Positions 38,124 through 47,910 of a DNA stretch of 64,000 nucleotides are shown here, piece after piece. Source of the DNA: Cotesia glomerata (taxonomy: Eukaryota; Arthropoda; Insecta; Hymenoptera; Braconidae); the NCBI RefSeq assembly GCF_020080835.1, contig NC_058165.1, positions 16,733,915 through 16,797,914 of the forward strand, given 5' to 3'. A model generated the notes under the pieces. It worked only from the letters and a program-made list of their open reading frames with translations. It did no database searches and was not told the origin of the DNA. How positions within the stretch are numbered: the stretch's first letter is position 1; the number at the start of each line of letters is the position of its first letter. Made by a program: the position numbers and the translations under genes.

Positions 38124-38866
38124 GCTTTTTTGGAAAATTTTCATTTATTTATGCATAAAATGCGTTTTAAGATTCCATTTGTTGTACAAGTATGACAGAG
38201 ATACTTTCGTTTGTCCAATAGAGGGCGAGAGAGCGAAAAATGTAAACCCTTTTAAAGAGAAATAGTTTCGCATCAAAAACTTCTACTTTTCTGAGCTTGG
38301 TTCAAATAATATTTAATTAATTGGTGCTATCTATTAGAAAGTAGTTCTTGGTTTTTCCGCTAGGTGGCTACGCCTTCTTACTTGCAGAAAAATCTTACCA
38401 GAGTATATATAAAAACCGAATTTTCTCCTATAGTCAACGTGGTTGATAAGTAACTTTTCATTAAGAATTTCGCTGTCTTAATTTAAGCAACTTCTCAAAA
38501 TAATCAAATTATTTCGCCGCTAGATGGCTACTTCCTTTTACTTATAGAAAAATTTTATCAGAGTATACTTAAGGATCAAATTTTCTTCAATTGAATTATA
38601 TGATCGAAAAACTATTTGGATCAAAATGAAGAATAAACTTTAAAAATGAAAAAAACTATTCAGAACAAAACTAAAAATTTAATAAATTATCAACTAAAGT
38701 TTTCTTAAATATCTCTAAACTATAAAATTTTCTAAATAACATTTTTCTTGAGTCAAGTTATTTTTTTTATTTTTGTTGTAGTCATCGATACCTTTAAAAC
38801 ACTTGATCTTTTCCTTCTTTTCAAAGAAGTTCATCAAGATTGTTCATTCAATTCTCGGTCTCTCCA

Positions 38867-39139
38867 TTAAATATCTTCTAAAAATTGCATATATTTCTTA
38901 TCCAAATCATCGACCATGGTAAGATAAATCAAATATTTCCATATGTCCACCATTAGGCTATCTCTCTTCTCCTGAAGCCTTAAATCAAGAATACACAGAA
39001 ATTCTCTTTCCATCATCCAACTATTCACAATTAATCGTTGATTCCAAGGCGATTCGAAAGGTAATCTGCATGGACCTTGGATCGTCGAATGATATGTAAT
39101 CATCGAAAGAGGTGGCAGCCCGGCAATAAATGAAGTCAT
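38867..39139 (-). other. Unassigned minus-strand open frame upstream of the first esterase
   Basis: A 90-residue frame with balanced amino-acid composition (including STIQGPCRLPFESPWNQR and LMVDIWKYLIYLTMVDDLDKK) lies head to head with the first esterase. I do not recognise it. It has no clear splice sites or promoter. It could be an exon of a gene or pseudogene on the other strand, or chance. It would overlap the likely promoter of the esterase. Confidence 0.25.
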
Positions 39140-39162
39140 CGTATTACGTGACAGCAGTAATC

Positions 39163-42100
39163 ATGGAAAGTCCAATTGTGGAGGTCGAACAAGGCCAGTT
39201 ATCAGGCACTCGAGAAAATAATATCAATGGAGTTGATTTCTACGCGTTCAAAGGGATTCCCTTTGCAAAACCGCCAGTTGATGATCTCCGATTCAAGGTA
39301 TCATATGCCGAAAATTAGTAAAGTATTGTTCCAGTATAATTAATAGATAATTATTTTTTAAAGGACCCAGAACCTGCTGATTCCTGGAAGGGTATCAGAG
39401 ATGCTTCCAAATTCGGTGATAGGTGTGCGCAAAATGATTTGTTTACCAAAGAAATGACTGGAAGCGACGATTGCTTGTATCTGAACATCTACACGACGGA
39501 ACTGAAGCCTGAAGTTCCCAGAGCAGTTATGGTTTGGATCCATGGCGGAGCATTTTACTCAGGATCTGGAAATGACGATATCTACGGCCCAGATTACATT
39601 GTTGAGAAGAATGTTGTTCTAGTGACGATAAACTACCGGGTTGGAATAATAGGATTTCTTAATTTAGACGACGAAGAAGCTCCAGGAAACCAAGGATTGA
39701 AGGATCAGGTGATGGCTCTGAAGTGGGTGAAGCAGAACATTGAAAAATTTGGAGGAGATCCTTTTAACGTCACCATTTTTGGTGAAAGTGCTGGTAGCGC
39801 TTCTGTTCACTATCTGACTATTTCGCCACTGGCTCAAGGTACCATTTTTAACTTCCCACTAAGGAAAATTGAAAATTTTTGAATATTTAAAGTGTTTTTG
39901 AACCATCGAAGTAGTACTAAAGAATATCGAAGTGGTATGAAGAATATCTTGTTATTACAGTCTCGTAAGTTATTAGTGTCCGCCACTATTCTTCCTATAA
40001 TTGATTATTGCTCGGTGGTTGCTAAACTTAACAACTGAACTTGATTATAAACGTCAGAGTCTTGTAAATGGTACTATTCGATTTATTTATAATTTAAGAC
40101 GGGATGAACATATTACACCGTATCGACGTTCACTAAATTGGTTAACTGTAAAGTCGCGCAGGTTGTATTATTTAGGCTGCTTATTCTACAAATTATTATC
40201 TACAGGTGAAATTAAATTTATGAAAAGTCTACTTGTTGATGAAGACCCAGAAATTAGACGATCAGATAGATTAGCAGCAAAAAATAATGTCATGTTCAAA
40301 ATTCCTAAATTCTCTAGTACTATTTATGAATATTCGTTTGTTATTTCGGCTATCAGGTTCTGGCAAGATTTGCCACCTGAAATCCCAAATTTTCTTAGCT
40401 TAGAATCATTTAAATCCAAGCTATTCGATTATCTTTTAAGTTTAGATTAGCTAGATTTCTATTTAAGTTACTGAGAAATACTGGTAAAGTTTAAAAATGT
40501 ATATATTAAGATATTTAAAATTATAACCATACTACTCTTTCTGAATGTACTAAATTTTTTCATTTACTTAAGCTATACTTCAAATTTCAATTATGGGACA
40601 TTCCATGCGAAATGGGAAAATGGCTAAAATTTTAAAATTTCTCTAATTCATTCTAATTTAGTCCTAATTTATTATTAAAAGTCTATATTTTACTAATTTG
40701 TAAAGAAAATTTTTTTTTAATCAATAAGAAAATCGATTTTTCTCTCCTAGTAACTTTTCAGTAGTACTAATTTGTATCCGGATCAAATGTTGTTTCAATA
40801 GTTTTAAAAACAAATTAATTTTATGTTTGTTATTAACTAACTTATTTATTATTATAGTTTTAAGAACAAATTTTTTTATGTTCGTTATTAATTAACACCA
40901 AAATTTATTAAGATTGTGTTGTCAGCATGCTAAATCCGTTATTTGTGTTTTTGAATTAGTTTTTTTTAATTATCCTAAATAATTTATAGTTAAATATACA
41001 AACAATAATGTTTCTGAGGTTGAAATAATATAAAGGTCTTTTTAATAAACAACTTCATGTACACATTTTGTACTTGTCTCACCAGTCATAAATGCCTGTC
41101 CCACCAGTCACAATAAAAAAACTTTTTTCAATCGTTTCTACGTAAGTAATCAGTCTAATTCTTCATAATATTGAATGTTTGTAGGATAAATTTTGTGTTA
41201 AGAAGGAAGTATTTTTTAAAAGCTTAGTGGTCGAACTGAAATTGGACTTTAAGTATACCTTTGGTAAGAGAGACGGATTTTTTGATGTCCCACCAGTCAC
41301 ACTCAGTCAAATGATAATTACGAGAAACTTAAAAAGTAATCGAGGTTTTTGATAAAGGGATGTTGTTAATTAGTTATTCTTCTATATTATAAAATAAATT
41401 TTACTATAGTATAAGTTTTAGTCACATAATCATAGCTTATAATTGATAGAATTCCAGAGTCAAATGTCCCACCAGTCACTATGGAATGCCCCTTATATTA
41501 TTTATGAATACAAAATTTTTTATAATTAAGCTAATACTAATGTTAATTTTATTACTTACTAGAAGTGAATTTACGCGCGCAAGCGCGCACCTGAATATAG
41601 AATTTACTGCTTATAATATATTCGATCAATCACATGACGAATAAATTGGTCTCATTATATACTATACCTTATATCTCATGACAATTTTATATAGGAATGT
41701 GAAACAAAATTCTATGTATTTACTTCTTGCTATTGGGCTTTATGCCTTGGCATTAAAATTCAATAAATAAAATAAAAAATACTAAACTGTGAATTATATG
41801 TAGGATTGTTCAACAAGGCGATTTTGCAGAGTGGAGTCGCTACCAACACCTGGGCAAATGCTCCCTTCTCAGCTAAAGAAGCTGCTATTGAAGTTTCGGC
41901 TGTTGTGGGCAACCGGATAACTGATACCAAAGAATTGATCAAGTTCTTACGGTCTGTCGATGCGTTGCAGCTCGTTCAGGCAGAGTATGCAATCAAGGAT
42001 TTGAAAGTATGGTTTTTGATCAGCTTAGAATTATTATTTTGATGAACTAATTTGGAAATTATCTTGCAGAAGCTCCATTTGTTCGAGAATCCCTTCATTC

Positions 42101-44621
42101 CTTCGGTAGATTTAAAGTCCAAAACTCCTTTTTTGAACATCCCAGTGACCGAAGCGGCTAAAGCCGGGATCAGGGTGCCGCATATCATTGGGTACACTAG
42201 CGATGAAGGAATCGTATTTGTTCCAAGTATATATCCAAACGTTTTTGTCAAATTTTAACTAAACTATTGATAACATATCATGATTTTTAGCAATAGCAGA
42301 GAGTTCTTATGCTGAAATAGAAGCAAATCCCGAAGAACTGCTGCTGCATCGGACGATTAAAAGATTTTTGAAGGAAAGGAACATATCTGCGAAAGATATC
42401 AAGGAGTACTTTATGGCGGATAAGGAAATCAAGCCGGAAAATGCTGATAAGATTGTCCATTTGTTTACTGCAGTTCATTTTCTAATTAATATACACCATA
42501 TTCTGGAGCTTCAGCCTTTTAAAGATGTGGAAACTTTTGTCTATAAGTTTGAATTCTATTCGAAGGACTCTGCGGTTATGCAGAAAGTATTTGGGACTGA
42601 ATTGGAAGGTATGGGTGTTGAAAACTGTACTAGTTTACTTCTAAACTTTAGAACTCAGCAAAATAAATTGCTATAGCTATAAATGGTACACTGATAGAAG
42701 GATTTATTAAATATTAATAATTTCATTTATTTAAAGACAATTATTTAATTTATTAAATTTTAAAAAATATTTTTTAATATTTAATAAATATTTATTTGGG
42801 AGGAAAGTACATTTATTGATAGTTAATAAGTATTTATTGATAGTTAACAAATATTTATTAAGGGCCAGTTTTTCAATCCAAGATAAAATTTTATCCAGGA
42901 TAAAATTATTATTGCCAGTATATTTATATATATGAAATATATAGATATATTTTATCATTGGATAAAATTTTATCCTGGATTGAAAAACTGGCCCTAACAG
43001 TTAATAAATATTTTGTTGAGTGAATTTGTTTCGCTTGCAATGTCATATGATATGGAGATTGTTTATAAACAAAAATCATCTTTATAAATTATTTGCATTA
43101 ATTATATTATATTATAATAACGTTTATTGTAAAATACTAAATTCTATCACAGCTCATAATTATCTTTTATATTTTTAAATATTAAAAACTTTAATTTATT
43201 TAGTGAATTGAATTATTATCACACAGAAAAAAAGATTTCTTGACTGGAGAATAAAATTCTTAGCTCAAGTAAATTTTCGGGTGCCCGAAGGAAGAGCGAA
43301 GTTGTCTTGGCCGAAGTAAAAACTTTTCTTGAAATTCTATTTTTGGTGGAAATAATTTTTCTTAATTCAAATTATCATAAATACTTGATACAATAAATTT
43401 TTATATTGGATCAAAATTTTTAGATACTTTAGGGAAGCAGCGCCACCTACTTCAGCTGAGAAAAAAATTTTCTCACCTTGAGAAAACTTTTCTCTTGAAT
43501 ATTTGATACCTATTTTAGATTATTTTAGCACGCAATTATACATATTAAATGAAAGAAAATGGTTCAATATTATTTGATCTTCCCATTTGACATGTTTGTC
43601 AATAAAAATATTAATGAAAATTTATTATCGAGATATTTAATTTTTGGAGCAAGAGAAAATTTTCTCAAGACAAGAAAATTTACTTCTGACAAGAACTTAA
43701 TTTTTTGGAGCAAGAGAAAAATTTTCTCAAAACAAGAAAATTTTCCTTGATTTAAATAAATTGTCTTGGATCAAGATACGTATTTCTTGAAGCAAGAGAA
43801 TTAATTTTGTTGGGATAAGTGAAATTTCTTGTGTCAAAAAAAAATTTTTTTTTCGCCCAAGAAAATAATTAGCAAGAAAAATATTTTCTTGGTTCAAGTG
43901 AAACATTCTTTCTGTGCATGTATTCCTGCTATAGGGTTATAAAAAGTGTCAAAAGAAAATTGCTATTTTTGCTTTTTATTTTAAATAAATATTTGTTGCC
44001 AGTTAATAAATTACTTATTAACTGTTAATAAATATTTGTTTACTGTTAACAAATATTTATTAACATTTAATAATCCATATTTAATAAATAATTTATTAAC
44101 TGTTAATAAATATTTATTAAATCCTATGATGTTAAAAAATCATTTATTAACAATTAATAATGCTTATTAAATATAAACAAATCCTTCTATCAGTGTAAAA
44201 AATATGACGAATTGCTGTTGATTATTTTATTCAATGAATTTTGGATCCAGGTACTTGTCATGCTGAAGACATAGTTTATCTATTCCGACCAAAACTATTC
44301 AACGCGATGGGAATAGAACCTCCGGAGAATTGTTCTACTGAAGGAGTCATCAGGCAGAGATTTGTCGAGTTATGGACCAATTTTGCGAAAACTGGGTACT
44401 TATTCAGAAATTTGATTGAATGAGTTGTTAGATAAAAAATTATGAATGATAACTAAAAATTTTTTTTCAGAAATCCTAATTCGACTTCTCAAATTGTTGA
44501 CGTTGAATGGCTGCCGATTGAAAATGCGACGGAATTTAACTGCTTGAAAATATCCAAGGATTTGGATCTTATCAGAGAGACAAATATATTGCATAAACTA
44601 TCGGCGAAGTTTCAAAAATAA
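39163..44621 (+). CDS. Type-B carboxylesterase (alpha-esterase-like), gene 1 of a tandem pair
   Basis: Coding exons are 39163-39297, 39364-39838, 41804-42006, 42070-42226, 42291-42608, 44251-44395 and 44471-44621. All introns are GT-AG and phases are kept, giving 527 residues, about the usual size for this alpha/beta-hydrolase family. Visible features are the oxyanion-hole motif HGGAF (from residue 105), the nucleophile elbow GESAG with Ser187, SDEG with Glu317, and the GTCHAED histidine His433. All catalytic residues are present. It starts MESPIVEVEQGQLSG with no signal peptide, so it is probably intracellular like other insect alpha-esterases. An in-frame ATG at 39130 would add 11 residues; I prefer 39163 because the paralogue starts at the same place. 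The likely role is hydrolysis of carboxyl esters (lipid, pheromone, juvenile-hormone-like or xenobiotic), with unknown substrate. Introns 2 and 5 are filled with transposons. Confidence 0.93.
40001..40450 (+). pseudogene. C-terminal fragment of the non-LTR polyprotein
   Basis: Genuine non-LTR sequence starts near LNLTTELDY and runs to SLESFKSKLFDYLLSLD and a stop. The first few residues of the open frame are out-of-frame sequence created by the upstream frameshift. It is not a host protein. Confidence 0.75.
40595..41492. mobile_element. Intact 898-bp GGGRCATTCCAT-TIR element (reference copy c)
   Basis: The ends are GGGACATTCCAT and, inverted, GGGGCATTCCAT (11 of 12 identical). They are flanked by TTAT on both sides, or TTA if the copy at 54146-57990 is taken into account. 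It contains four GTCCCACCAGTCAC-like words and no protein. A TTA duplication would fit the PIF/Harbinger superfamily, but without a transposase this is tentative. Copies at 1612-4670, 14909-20492 and 54146-57990 are recognised against this one. Confidence 0.85.
42862..42994. mobile_element. 133-bp palindromic MITE with GGGCCAGTTTTTCAATCC ends
   Basis: The ends GGGCCAGTTTTTCAATCCA and TGGATTGAAAAACTGGCCC are exact inverse copies. They are flanked by TAA on both sides. Each arm continues through GATAAAATTTTATCC. Confidence 0.85.
43222..43916. mobile_element. MITE with CACAGAAAAAAAGATTTCTTG-type ends, nested
   Basis: The left end is CACAGAAAAAAAGATTTCTT and the right end is TGAAACATTCTTTCTGTG, each flanked by CA. 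The interior repeats TTTTCTCAAGACAAGAAAATT-like words. Confidence 0.7.
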
Positions 44622-44622
44622 A
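44617..44622 (+). promoter_or_regulatory. AATAAA overlapping the stop codon of esterase 1
   Basis: AATAAA occupies 44617-44622 and includes the TAA stop (44619-44621). A second AATAAA lies at 45211, after the SINE insertion. Which one is used cannot be told from sequence. Confidence 0.4.
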
Positions 44623-44641
44623 TTGGGTGTTGCAATGTATT

Positions 44642-45178
44642 ATTTATATACGGATTTATAGTGTACAGGCGTAATAACGCCCTTTTACACCCTAAGCCTT
44701 ATCATTCTGCTTAGTTAACTCTGTCTTATCATTGCGGCTGTGGACCGACTTGTGCCTTCTGTACCGCATTTGCCCTGATCCTCACCACTCGGCTATTGGA
44801 ACAGTAACATGGCAAAACCACAGAGAAATCCCATGTTAGTACAGTTGGAGCTGGGTTAAGTCTACAGTGATTGATAAGAAACTCTTCTTTATCGACCACT
44901 GGAGCATTAGGCCCCTCTCCTAGTGTGCAGAGATCCCTCGCGCTAGCCAACGCTGACTAGAGTGGTCACCCATTCAAGTTGTTGCTTAAAATGTGTGATC
45001 GCCCAAGTCAGACGTGTGCCGCCCGGCTATCTCTGCCACTTCCAGAGGCTGGCAACGTAACGTAACGCACATATTTTTAATTATAATCACTGAAAAATAT
45101 TGGTGCGTGCTGGGATCGAACCTGGGTCCCACTCTTTCGAAAAGCGAGCACCGAGCCGACCAGGCCATTGCCAACCTC
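44642..45178 (-). mobile_element. 537-bp SINE-like retroposon with 19-bp target duplication
   Basis: Perfect direct repeats TTGGGTGTTGCAATGTATT flank it (44623-44641 and 45179-45197). On the minus strand its 5' part is tRNA-like: GGCAATGGCCTGGTCGGCTC as the A-box region, then CAGGTTCGATCCCAGCACGC as the B box. It is followed by a long body with the word CTTGAATGGGTGACC, reminiscent of 5S rRNA and of conserved SINE cores. The 3' end is an AT-rich TATAAATA tail. It inserted two bases after the stop codon of esterase 1, in its 3' UTR. Confidence 0.8.
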
Positions 45179-45197
45179 TTGGGTGTTGCAATGTATT

Positions 45198-45939
45198 TTT
45201 TTTGAAGATTAATAAAATGATAAATCAACCCAGACTTTTTTTGATGCTCATCAAAACTGATTTTTGATTAAATTAGTTGCTTATTCACTACAATTATTTA
45301 TTTAGTTTGCACTGACGAGAATTGTTAATGATGAAACCGGTTTTGATCTTGAAAAATTGCATAATCAGTTGAATCATTTTAATCATTATTCATAACTATG
45401 TTTCGTTCATCAATTTATGAGAATGAAGTAAGTATAGGTTAAGTTTAGAATTAAATTTGAATGAAAAGAAGATTATTGAAATTGGTTGCAGGAATTTAAA
45501 TTTGACGACGGAATTGGGAACTGTTGTTTAGGAGCCCTTTGATGATCATGTAAAATATAACTGTTAGGAAATATCTGAGATTTTAAACTCATTAAGAAGA
45601 TAAGCTTATTTTTTTGTACCTGATACCTGCTAAAAAATTATCCAATGAAAGGACTAAACTACTTTTTCACTACAAGAAAATAAATATTTTAAAAAATTTT
45701 TTGTAGAAATCACAGAATCAATATTCTGAGCTTAATATTAGAGATACGGGAAAATAATAAGAGAGCTTTTTTGTAGAAAATTAAATTTTCTACAAAAAAG
45801 GTTTCTATCAATTTTTCTGTATCTCTTATCATTGAGCCAAAATATCAATCTTAAATTCTACAATAAGCGTCTTAGATGATATCAGCTGATGAAAAAGTTT
45901 AACATCAATATTTTGGGCTAAATATTTGAGATTAAAAAA
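45198..45939. other. Downstream flank of esterase 1, with one dispersed hairpin unit
   Basis: AATAAA at 45211 is a possible poly(A) signal. At 45715-45850 there is a clean hairpin unit of the dispersed family (GTAGAAAATTAAATTTTCTAC flanked by GAGCTTTTTT and ATCTCTTATCATT). No gene. Confidence 0.5.
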
Positions 45940-46374
45940 TTAGGAAAATGGTTGACCCTGGAGGCCATCCCTGCAATTTTCCGCTACTTCCGTAATTAAG
46001 CGCTCAAAATTGTACGTATTACGTTTTTGAGCTCGACGAGCTCAAAAATATAATTTTTGTGTAGTTTTGAGCTCTCCGAGCTCAAAAGTCTGATAGAAGT
46101 TTAATAAAACACTATTTTTTGAATTTTCAAACCACAATAACTTTTGAATGAATGAACCGATTTTCACGCGGTTGGCGACATTCGACTCAGTTTTTCAAAT
46201 TCTATGATATATTTTCAAACACAAATTGATCAGACCGGAAATTTCGGTGTAATTCGAAAAAAACACTTTTTTTCGATTTCTTTCGTCAACGATAACTCAC
46301 GAACGAATCAACCGATTTTGACCGGCTTGGTGGCGATCGACGTGGTTTTTCGATGTTAAGAGCTGATTAGTTTT

Positions 46375-46700
46375 TGCACGGAAAAAAATAAATAGTGAAT
46401 GCAACATGATTAAATCATGTTGCATCCATACGATTTGTCATGTTTCGGCTACATGACAATCATGTTGCGGTAACATGAGAAAATCATGTTGCATCCACAT
46501 GATTTGTCATGTTCCGGCTACATGGTAATCATGTTGCGGTAACATGAGAAAATCATGTTGCATCCACATGATTTGTCATGTTCCGGCTACATGGTAATCA
46601 TGTTGCGATAACATGAGAAAATTATGTGGCATCCACATGAGAAAATCATGTTGCGGTAGCATGAGAAAAATCATGTGACAGCAACATGATTTTCATGTAG
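46375..46700. mobile_element. Element with CACGGAAAAAAATAAATAG end and 69-bp tandem repeats
   Basis: It interrupts the host element at TTAGTTTTTG. Words TCATGTTGCATCCACATGAT, ATTTGTCATGTTCCGGCTAC and GTTGCGGTAACATGAGAAAA recur with a 69-bp period (starts at 46415, 46484 and 46553). The right terminus is not identified, so the end is approximate. Confidence 0.5.
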
Positions 46701-46858
46701 CCTTAATAGCATAAAATTAAGCTGCAACAACTAAATATTTATGCTTCAGAAAAATTATTTATTATCAAGGAAATAGATTTTTTCGGATTCATAATATTGT
46801 AGATGAAAATTAGAGTAAATTATCAAATTAAATCATTTGTAATGATATTTTTGCTTAA

Positions 46859-47502
46859 GGGGTTAGGGGTAGTCAGGATTTTCAAAAAATCGATTTTTTT
46901 GGCATTTTCTTTAAGTATAATATCTTAAGAATATTTTCTGAAAGTTTGAAGTGAATCCGACAAATACTTTTCGAGTTATTCGACAAATAACAAAGGACGC
47001 TCAGGCACTCCAGAACGCTCAAGAGCAGGTAGTGTAAAACTTTAAATGCGTTTTTCTCAAAACTATGTTTTTTAAACTAATGACCACTGTAACTCGAAAA
47101 CCGCTCAGTAGATTTCTATGAAACTCATACAGTTTTTGGAAAACATAAAAATCTCGTGTCTGATCAAAAGAATTTTTTTTTCTTCAAAAATTTTGATTTT
47201 TTATAAACAATTAACTGTTGGTTTTCTCCCTAAAATCTAGAGAAAAATTTCTTGAGGCCGCCATTTTTTTAATGTTAAACAAAAAAGCCTCGATCAAGCA
47301 CTAGATTATCTATTAATGAAACTATTTTTTCTTGTCCGATTGATTTTATATAAATCTTCAAGGATTTATGATGGTCACCGTCAAGTCAAAACATTGAGTA
47401 ATGATGCCATACTATTACTTTTTGAAAAAATAACATAATTTGTTAGCAAAAAAAAAATTACTAAAAATTCTCATTTTTTCATGTCTGACTACCCCTAACC
47501 CC
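46859..47502. mobile_element. 644-bp TTAA-flanked MITE with GGGGTTAGGGGTAGTCA ends
   Basis: The left end GGGGTTAGGGGTAGTCAG and the right end CTGACTACCCCTAACCCC are exact inverse copies. They are flanked by TTAA (46855-46858 and 47503-47506). TTAA duplication fits piggyBac- or Kolobok-type mobilisation. No protein. Confidence 0.85.
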
Positions 47503-47910
47503 TTAAATAAATTATGTTATTTTTTTGACAATTTTTTTTTAGTCAAAAAAATTAGTACGTAGTAAAAAATTTTTAGTAGAAAAGAATAAAATTTTTTCAG
47601 AAAACGCTCCGCGAGAAAATTTATTCAAATGAGAACTAATCACTCAGCATTTCAACTGCGCATGCGCAAGAAGACAGTGATCTACTGTAACTTTGCGAAG
47701 TCAAACTGCATTCGATATACGAAAATAATAACAATTAATAATAATTTAATTACTTTTATCACAAACCAAAGCTATTGGCGATAAGAATTGTATATAATTT
47801 GAATAAACAAAGATATCGTTCACAAATTGTATAATTCAATAATTTACTCTTATTTTCATCTGCAATATTATAAATCCTAAAAAACCTAGTTACTTTATCA
47901 TAAATAATGT

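Larger units (their letters stand above)
35641..38590. repeat. Tandem array of about 330-bp units carrying an AGGTGGCTACGCCTTCT core
   Basis: The core AGGTGGCTACGCCTTCT, followed by GCAGAAAAATCTTACCAGAG, recurs near 35694, 37792 and 38362, with a poorer copy at 38521. Removing the 1.76-kb transposon (35746-37505) and a roughly 240-bp insert (about 38015-38255) makes the spacing about 330 bp. Shared words within units include CTGAGCTTGGTTCAAATAAT and GTTTTTCTATAAATCAC. Isolated inverse copies lie at 22295-22335 and 32480-32550. Confidence 0.7.
39958..41795 (+). mobile_element. Non-LTR retrotransposon 3' fragment in intron 2 of esterase 1
   Basis: The sequence encodes LLVSATILPIIDYCSVV and then, after a frameshift near 40020, LTTELDYKRQSLVNGTIRFI. 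It continues through RRDEHITPYRRSLNWL and AIRFWQDLPPEI to a stop at about 40450. The 3' UTR ends GCCTTGGCATTAAAATTCAA followed by AATA-type tail repeats near 41760-41795. It is the same family as 143-669. The 3' UTR is split by the DNA element at 40595-41492. The copy is truncated and frameshifted. Confidence 0.8.
42689..44195. mobile_element. MITE with CACTGATAGAAGGATTTATT ends in intron 5 of esterase 1
   Basis: The left end is CACTGATAGAAGGATTTATT and the right end is AACAAATCCTTCTATCAGTG, flanked by TA. The body is full of AATAAATATTTATTAAC words. Two further elements are nested in it (42862-42994 and 43222-43916), so nearly the whole intron is transposon. Confidence 0.85.

Noticed and set aside
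39130..39162. Upstream in-frame ATG for esterase 1
   Set aside because: It would add 11 residues that are not a signal peptide. The paralogue starts at the later position.
46415..46640. Regular repeats that could suggest a CRISPR array
   Set aside because: The 69-bp units are contiguous, with no unique spacers, and the DNA is eukaryotic.
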